From Phycisphaeraceae bacterium (lineage in GTDB: Bacteria; Planctomycetota; Phycisphaerae; Phycisphaerales; UBA1924): a DNA stretch of 64,000 bases. The notes under the pieces were generated by a model, which saw only the letters and a program-made list of their open reading frames with translations, did not search any database and was not told where the DNA came from. Positions 60,528 through 64,000 of this stretch are shown one piece after another; position 1 is the stretch's first letter, and each line of letters opens with the position of its first letter. The stretch is from positions 151,819 through 215,818 of the forward strand of contig JAHBXK010000002.1 in the NCBI GenBank assembly GCA_019636535.1. Reading direction: 5' to 3'. The position numbers were made by a program, and so were the translations under genes.

Positions 60528-61241
60528 ATGACCCTGCAAGACCTGTGCGAACCGCTGTTTCAACTGGTGTGCCGATTGAACCGCTCCGCGCGGAAGGGCG
60601 TGTCGCCGGAGCCGGCGGCCGCGCGGGCGGAGATCGTGGAGACGCTGGCCAAGGCGCGGGCGGACTCGCGATCGGACCCGAAACTGGCCGCGCAGTTCGA
60701 CGCGGTCGAGATCGTGCTGATCTACTTCTGCGACTGGATGATCCGGTCGAGCAAGTTGTCGTTCGCATCGTCGTGGACTGACCTTGCGCTGGACAAGGGC
60801 AAGCCGGGGGGTGACGAGGACTTCTTCGACGAACTGGACAAGACGCTGAAGGATCCTTCGGCGGAGGCGACGGAGCGGCTGGGCGTGTTCTATACGTGCG
60901 TCGGGCTGGGGTTCGCGGGGTGGTACGCGGGGCAGTCGGAGTATCTGCGGAAGAAGATGCAGGAGATCCACGCGCGGGTGCGGTCGCGGTCGGAATCGGA
61001 CCGCGCGGAGCGGATCTGCCCGGAGGCGTATGAGCGCGTGAACACGGCGGACCTCGCGGAGCCGCCCGGCACGCGGATCGCCGCGCTGGTGGTGGTGGTG
61101 ATCGGGCTGGCGGTGACGGTGGTCGCGGCGAACGCGACGCTGTACTCGCAGCGGCGTGGTGAGTTGCAGGAGACTCTGCGGGGGATCCTGCGGATCTCGG
61201 GCTGGACTGTCGCCGCGACGGGCGGGGAGGGAGCGAAGTGA
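60528..61241 (+). CDS. tssL: Type VI secretion system TssL/DotU-like protein
   Basis: The 237-aa product (MTLQDLCEPLFQLVCRLNRS) has the DotU/IcmH pattern: an N-terminal helical cytoplasmic domain (FDAVEIVLIYFCDWMIRSSK, GVFYTCVGLGFAGWYAG, RAERICPEAYERVNTADLAE) and one C-terminal membrane helix (about residues 185-207, RIAALVVVVIGLAVTVVAAN) with a short external tail. TssL forms the inner-membrane complex with TssM. Its stop overlaps the GTG of the next gene (GTGA, 61238-61241), indicating coupled translation. There is no peptidoglycan-binding extension. Confidence 0.88.
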   Translation: MTLQDLCEPLFQLVCRLNRSARKGVSPEPAAARAEIVETLAKARADSRSDPKLAAQFDAVEIVLIYFCDWMIRSSKLSFASSWTDLALDKGKPGGDEDFFDELDKTLKDPSAEATERLGVFYTCVGLGFAGWYAGQSEYLRKKMQEIHARVRSRSESDRAERICPEAYERVNTADLAEPPGTRIAALVVVVIGLAVTVVAANATLYSQRRGELQETLRGILRISGWTVAATGGEGAK

Positions 61242-64000
61242 GCGAGCTACTCGGGCGATTCTCGTCGCTGTCGCTGGTGGGCAAGGCGCTGGTGCTTCTG
61301 GGTGTGGCGGCGGTGATCGTGCCGCTGGCGGTGATCTTTCGCGGGAGCGTGGCGCTGTTCGTGGTTTTGGGCGGGCTGGTGCTGGTGGTGCTGATGCTGG
61401 CGGCGTTTCAGGGGGTTCTGTCGGCGCGTCGCCGCAAGAACTCGTCACCCTTCGAGCAGGCGCTGGCGCAGGCGGGCGCCGCAACGCCCGTGGGGATCAG
61501 CGAGCCCGCGCGTCGGGCACGGATGGACGACCTGCGCAAGTCGTTCGACTCGGGGCTGGAGAAGTTCAAGGCGGCGGGGAAGAGTTTGTATTCGCTGCCG
61601 TGGTACCTGGTGGTGGGTGAGCCGGGGAGCGGGAAGACGGAGGCGGTGCGGCACTGCAACGTGGGCTTCCCGCCCGGGTTGCAGGACGAGTTGCAGGGCT
61701 CGGGCGGCACGCTGAACATGAACTGGTGGTTCACGAACCACGCGGTTCTGCTGGACACGGCGGGTCGGCTGATGTTCGAGGAGGTTCCGCCCGGCTCGAC
61801 GAGCGAGTGGAACGAGTTTCTGAAGTTGCTGCGCCGGTTTCGGCCGAACTGTCCGGTGAACGGGATGCTGCTGGTGATCCCGGCGGAGAGCCTGATCACG
61901 GACTCGGCGGAGGCGATCCAGGCGAAGGCGTCGCGCATCGCCCGGCAGTTCGACACGGTGCAACGGACGCTGGGGGTTCGGTTCCCGGTGTTCGTGGTGA
62001 TCACGAAGGCGGACCTGATCAACGGGTTCAGGGAGTTTTTCGACACGATCAAAGAGCCGCACCTTCAGCACCAGATGCTCGGCTGGTCGAACCCGGACGA
62101 CCTCGACACGGCGTTTGACCCGGACAAGGTGGACGAGCATCTGACGGAGGTGTGTGCGCGGCTGGCGCGTCGTCGGCAGGCGCTGCTGCTGGACCCGGTT
62201 CACACGGAGGACCCGAACGGTCGGCGGACGGACCAGGTCGATGCGCTGTTCGCGTTCCCGGAGTCGCTGCAGAAGTTGGGGCCCCGGCTGCGGCAGTATC
62301 TGTCGCACATCTTCGTGCAGGGTGAGTGGTCGGCCAAGCCGCTGTTCCTGCGCGGGATCTACTTCACGAGTTCGATGCGCGAGGGATCAGCGCTGGACGC
62401 GGACCTTGCGGAGGCGCTGGGGCTGCCGATCGGGCAGTTGCCGGAGGGTCGCGTGTGGGAGCGTGATCGGGCGTTCTTCCTGCGCGATCTGTTCATGAAC
62501 AAGGTGTTCCGCGAGCGAGGGCTGGTGACGCGCGTGCTGAACACGGCGAGGCTGCGGCGGTCTCGCGCGCTGGCGGTGCTTGGGACGGCGGTGGCGGGGG
62601 TGTTGGCGCTGGCGGCCCTGACGTGGTTCGGCGCCAAGACGCTGTCGACGGCGGTGCTGGAGCCGCTGGCGTTCTGGTCGAGCACGTCGCGGGCGTACTC
62701 GGCGGTGCAGGTGCCGGTGGACCCCGGGCTGGGGACGGATCGTCACTTGCTGCCGATCGTGCAGAAGCAGTTGGCGGGCGAGGCGTTCTTTCGGTATCGC
62801 GGGTTCGAGGCGGACGCGGGGGACCTTGCGACGATCGAGGGTGTGGAGCCGGCGTTGCAACGGCGTGCGGCGTTTCCGAAGGCGCTGCGCGAAGCGGCGG
62901 AGCGGGTGATCGCGGTGCCGGTGGTGTTCAAGCCTGTGTCGCTGCTGGCGGGGGATCGGGGGTCGAGTCTGCTTTCGGACGATCGGGCGAAGGCCGCGCG
63001 GGCGCTGGTTCGCGCAAGCGTGGTGGTGCCGCTGCTGGACGCTGCGCGGATGCGGATCCGGAGCGGGTCGGATGCGTTTGAGGCGGACCCGGTGTGGTCG
63101 GCGGAGGCGACGGAGGCGCTGAAGGAACTGGTTCGGCTGTACACGGTGGCGGGCGATTCGGCCGGGGCGCGGTTTGCGGAGCGTGCGCCGCGGCCCGGGC
63201 CGCTGGTGCGGTACGCGATTCTGGGATCGCCGGACGTCGAGCAGGGATCGGTCGGCGAGGACGTGCGGTTGTTGGAGGGGGCGATCGCGTGGCTGTATGC
63301 GCATGACGAGCCGGTGGTGGTGAACGCGTCGCTGCGGCGGGGCGCCGACATTGACCTGATCGAGGCTGGGGTGCGCGCTTTCGCGGAGTCAGCGCGGTCG
63401 GGGTTGACGGCGGGCGGGGGCGTTGCGGCGGGGGCGGAGCCGGCGTCGGCCGAGAACGTGGCGGTTCGGAGCGGCGAGCCTGCGTCGCGGGTTCTTGCTC
63501 AGTTGCAGACGCTGGCGGAGACGATCTCGCGGCTGGAGGCGGTGTCGCGCTCGGCGGACCCGTCGGTGATTCGGGCGCAGTGGGGGGACCTGCACAAGCG
63601 GGCGATGGCGGCGAGCCAGGCGGCGGCGGAGTTGGCGCCGTCGCTGGGCGGATCGCTGAGCCGGGCGCTGGTGGAGGAGCGTCGGCGTGCGGCGTCGGGG
63701 TTTGAGCGCTCGGCGGCGGAGTTGCAGGGGCTTTTGGCGGAGGCCGCGCTGAACGGGGGCGCAGCGGGGAGCGCGGTTGCGCTGAAGTTCATCGAGATCA
63801 AGTCGGAGTTGGAGCGCGACATGGGGTCGCTGCGCCGGCTGGCCGAGGACTCGGCGGCGGCGGCGGTTCCGGAGTCGGTGGGCGTGCTGGAGCGGCGGTT
63901 CATGGCGGGGACACCGGCGACGCTGGAGATGGTTCGGACGCTGATGGAGCGAGCGGACGAGCGTGTGCGCGCGTCGTTGGACGCGGCGACGCTGCCGAGC
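61238..64000 (+). CDS. tssM: Type VI secretion system TssM/IcmF (3' end outside window)
   Basis: The GTG at 61238 overlaps the tssL stop. The window contains 921 codons without a stop, so the gene is cut by the right edge; complete TssM proteins are about 1100-1300 aa. Two N-terminal membrane helices (about residues 13-57) are followed by the cytoplasmic GTPase-like domain with Walker A GEPGSGKTEAV (near residue 126), DTAGRLMFEE and VVITKADLINGF. A third helix lies near 443-466 (LAVLGTAVAGVLALAALTWF), after which the periplasmic part begins. It anchors the secretion tail to the inner membrane together with TssL. Confidence 0.92.
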   Translation, partial: MSELLGRFSSLSLVGKALVLLGVAAVIVPLAVIFRGSVALFVVLGGLVLVVLMLAAFQGVLSARRRKNSSPFEQALAQAGAATPVGISEPARRARMDDLRKSFDSGLEKFKAAGKSLYSLPWYLVVGEPGSGKTEAVRHCNVGFPPGLQDELQGSGGTLNMNWWFTNHAVLLDTAGRLMFEEVPPGSTSEWNEFLKLLRRFRPNCPVNGMLLVIPAESLITDSAEAIQAKASRIARQFDTVQRTLGVRFPVFVVITKADLINGFREFFDTIKEPHLQHQMLGWSNPDDLDTAFDPDKVDEHLTEVCARLARRRQALLLDPVHTEDPNGRRTDQVDALFAFPESLQKLGPRLRQYLSHIFVQGEWSAKPLFLRGIYFTSSMREGSALDADLAEALGLPIGQLPEGRVWERDRAFFLRDLFMNKVFRERGLVTRVLNTARLRRSRALAVLGTAVAGVLALAALTWFGAKTLSTAVLEPLAFWSSTSRAYSAVQVPVDPGLGTDRHLLPIVQKQLAGEAFFRYRGFEADAGDLATIEGVEPALQRRAAFPKALREAAERVIAVPVVFKPVSLLAGDRGSSLLSDDRAKAARALVRASVVVPLLDAARMRIRSGSDAFEADPVWSAEATEALKELVRLYTVAGDSAGARFAERAPRPGPLVRYAILGSPDVEQGSVGEDVRLLEGAIAWLYAHDEPVVVNASLRRGADIDLIEAGVRAFAESARSGLTAGGGVAAGAEPASAENVAVRSGEPASRVLAQLQTLAETISRLEAVSRSADPSVIRAQWGDLHKRAMAASQAAAELAPSLGGSLSRALVEERRRAASGFERSAAELQGLLAEAALNGGAAGSAVALKFIEIKSELERDMGSLRRLAEDSAAAAVPESVGVLERRFMAGTPATLEMVRTLMERADERVRASLDAATLPS

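Overview
The window is GC-rich and reads like a Planctomycetota chromosome, most likely of the Phycisphaerae type. Four things point there. Two secreted proteins carry N-terminal LEPR-XLL-type motifs. Several membrane proteins carry a CGYSLAGL...CPECG type zinc ribbon. The first gene ends in DCNNNGIPDxCE repeats. A HlyD / PqqD-M50-HlyD / SecA-like gene block is present, a kind I associate with this phylum from memory. Assignment below phylum is inference. There is no rRNA and no CRISPR array; one tRNA-Arg (anticodon TCG) lies at 14226-14299. Many long opposite-strand ORFs are shadows caused by the GC content.

Layout. 1-4177 (minus): a giant secreted beta-helix plus cadherin-like repeat protein, cut by the left edge, with a clear sigma70-type promoter at 4323-4351. 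4597-5979 (minus): a degenerate FmdB-like protein and two unknowns. 6078-10240 (plus): manA, then two related membrane/zinc-ribbon genes; the first is broken inside its zinc ribbon by a complete IS481-family element (8044-9375, 5-bp target duplication GATGG). 10278-14132 (minus): PIN-PhoH ATPase, DUF456 protein and two hypotheticals. 14226-20812: tRNA-Arg, an alpha-oxoamine synthase, a YkgJ-type Cys-cluster protein, a CpeT-like lipoprotein (minus), clpC and a YbaB-family gene. 20833-32271: an MsbA-type ABC exporter with a small zinc protein (minus), two GT2 glycosyltransferase genes, a cyclophilin-type secreted protein and a CAP-domain secreted protein. 32291-38309 (minus): a DUF695-RraB protein, trpS, two tandem zinc-ribbon/HEAT-like membrane paralogues and a CPBP protease; trpC diverges at 38374. 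39266-43921 (minus): a 1551-aa pseudokinase / transmembrane / helical / formylglycine-enzyme-like fusion. 44656-46120: three unknown small genes of visibly lower GC, flanked by hairpins. 46262-48803 (minus): a DegT/DnrJ aminotransferase and a coiled-coil protein.

At about 48.86 kb a perfect parS-like palindrome (core TGTTCCACGTGGAACA) sits where the top strand changes from C-rich to G-rich and gene direction changes from mostly minus to almost all plus. This could be an origin-proximal segregation site.

49267-56693 (plus) is the most unusual block: a HlyD adaptor, a GAF-GAF-TM-HlyD protein, a PqqD-like/M50/HlyD membrane protein and a truncated SecA-like ATPase, tightly arranged. Together they look like an uncharacterised export machine in which a SecA-type motor and an intramembrane protease replace the usual ABC transporter. 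It is followed by a SAM methyltransferase, a DUF4430 and a DUF6580-like protein, and a small lipoprotein (minus). From 59966 to the right edge lies the start of a type VI secretion locus (unknown gene, tssL, tssM; tssM is cut by the window end).
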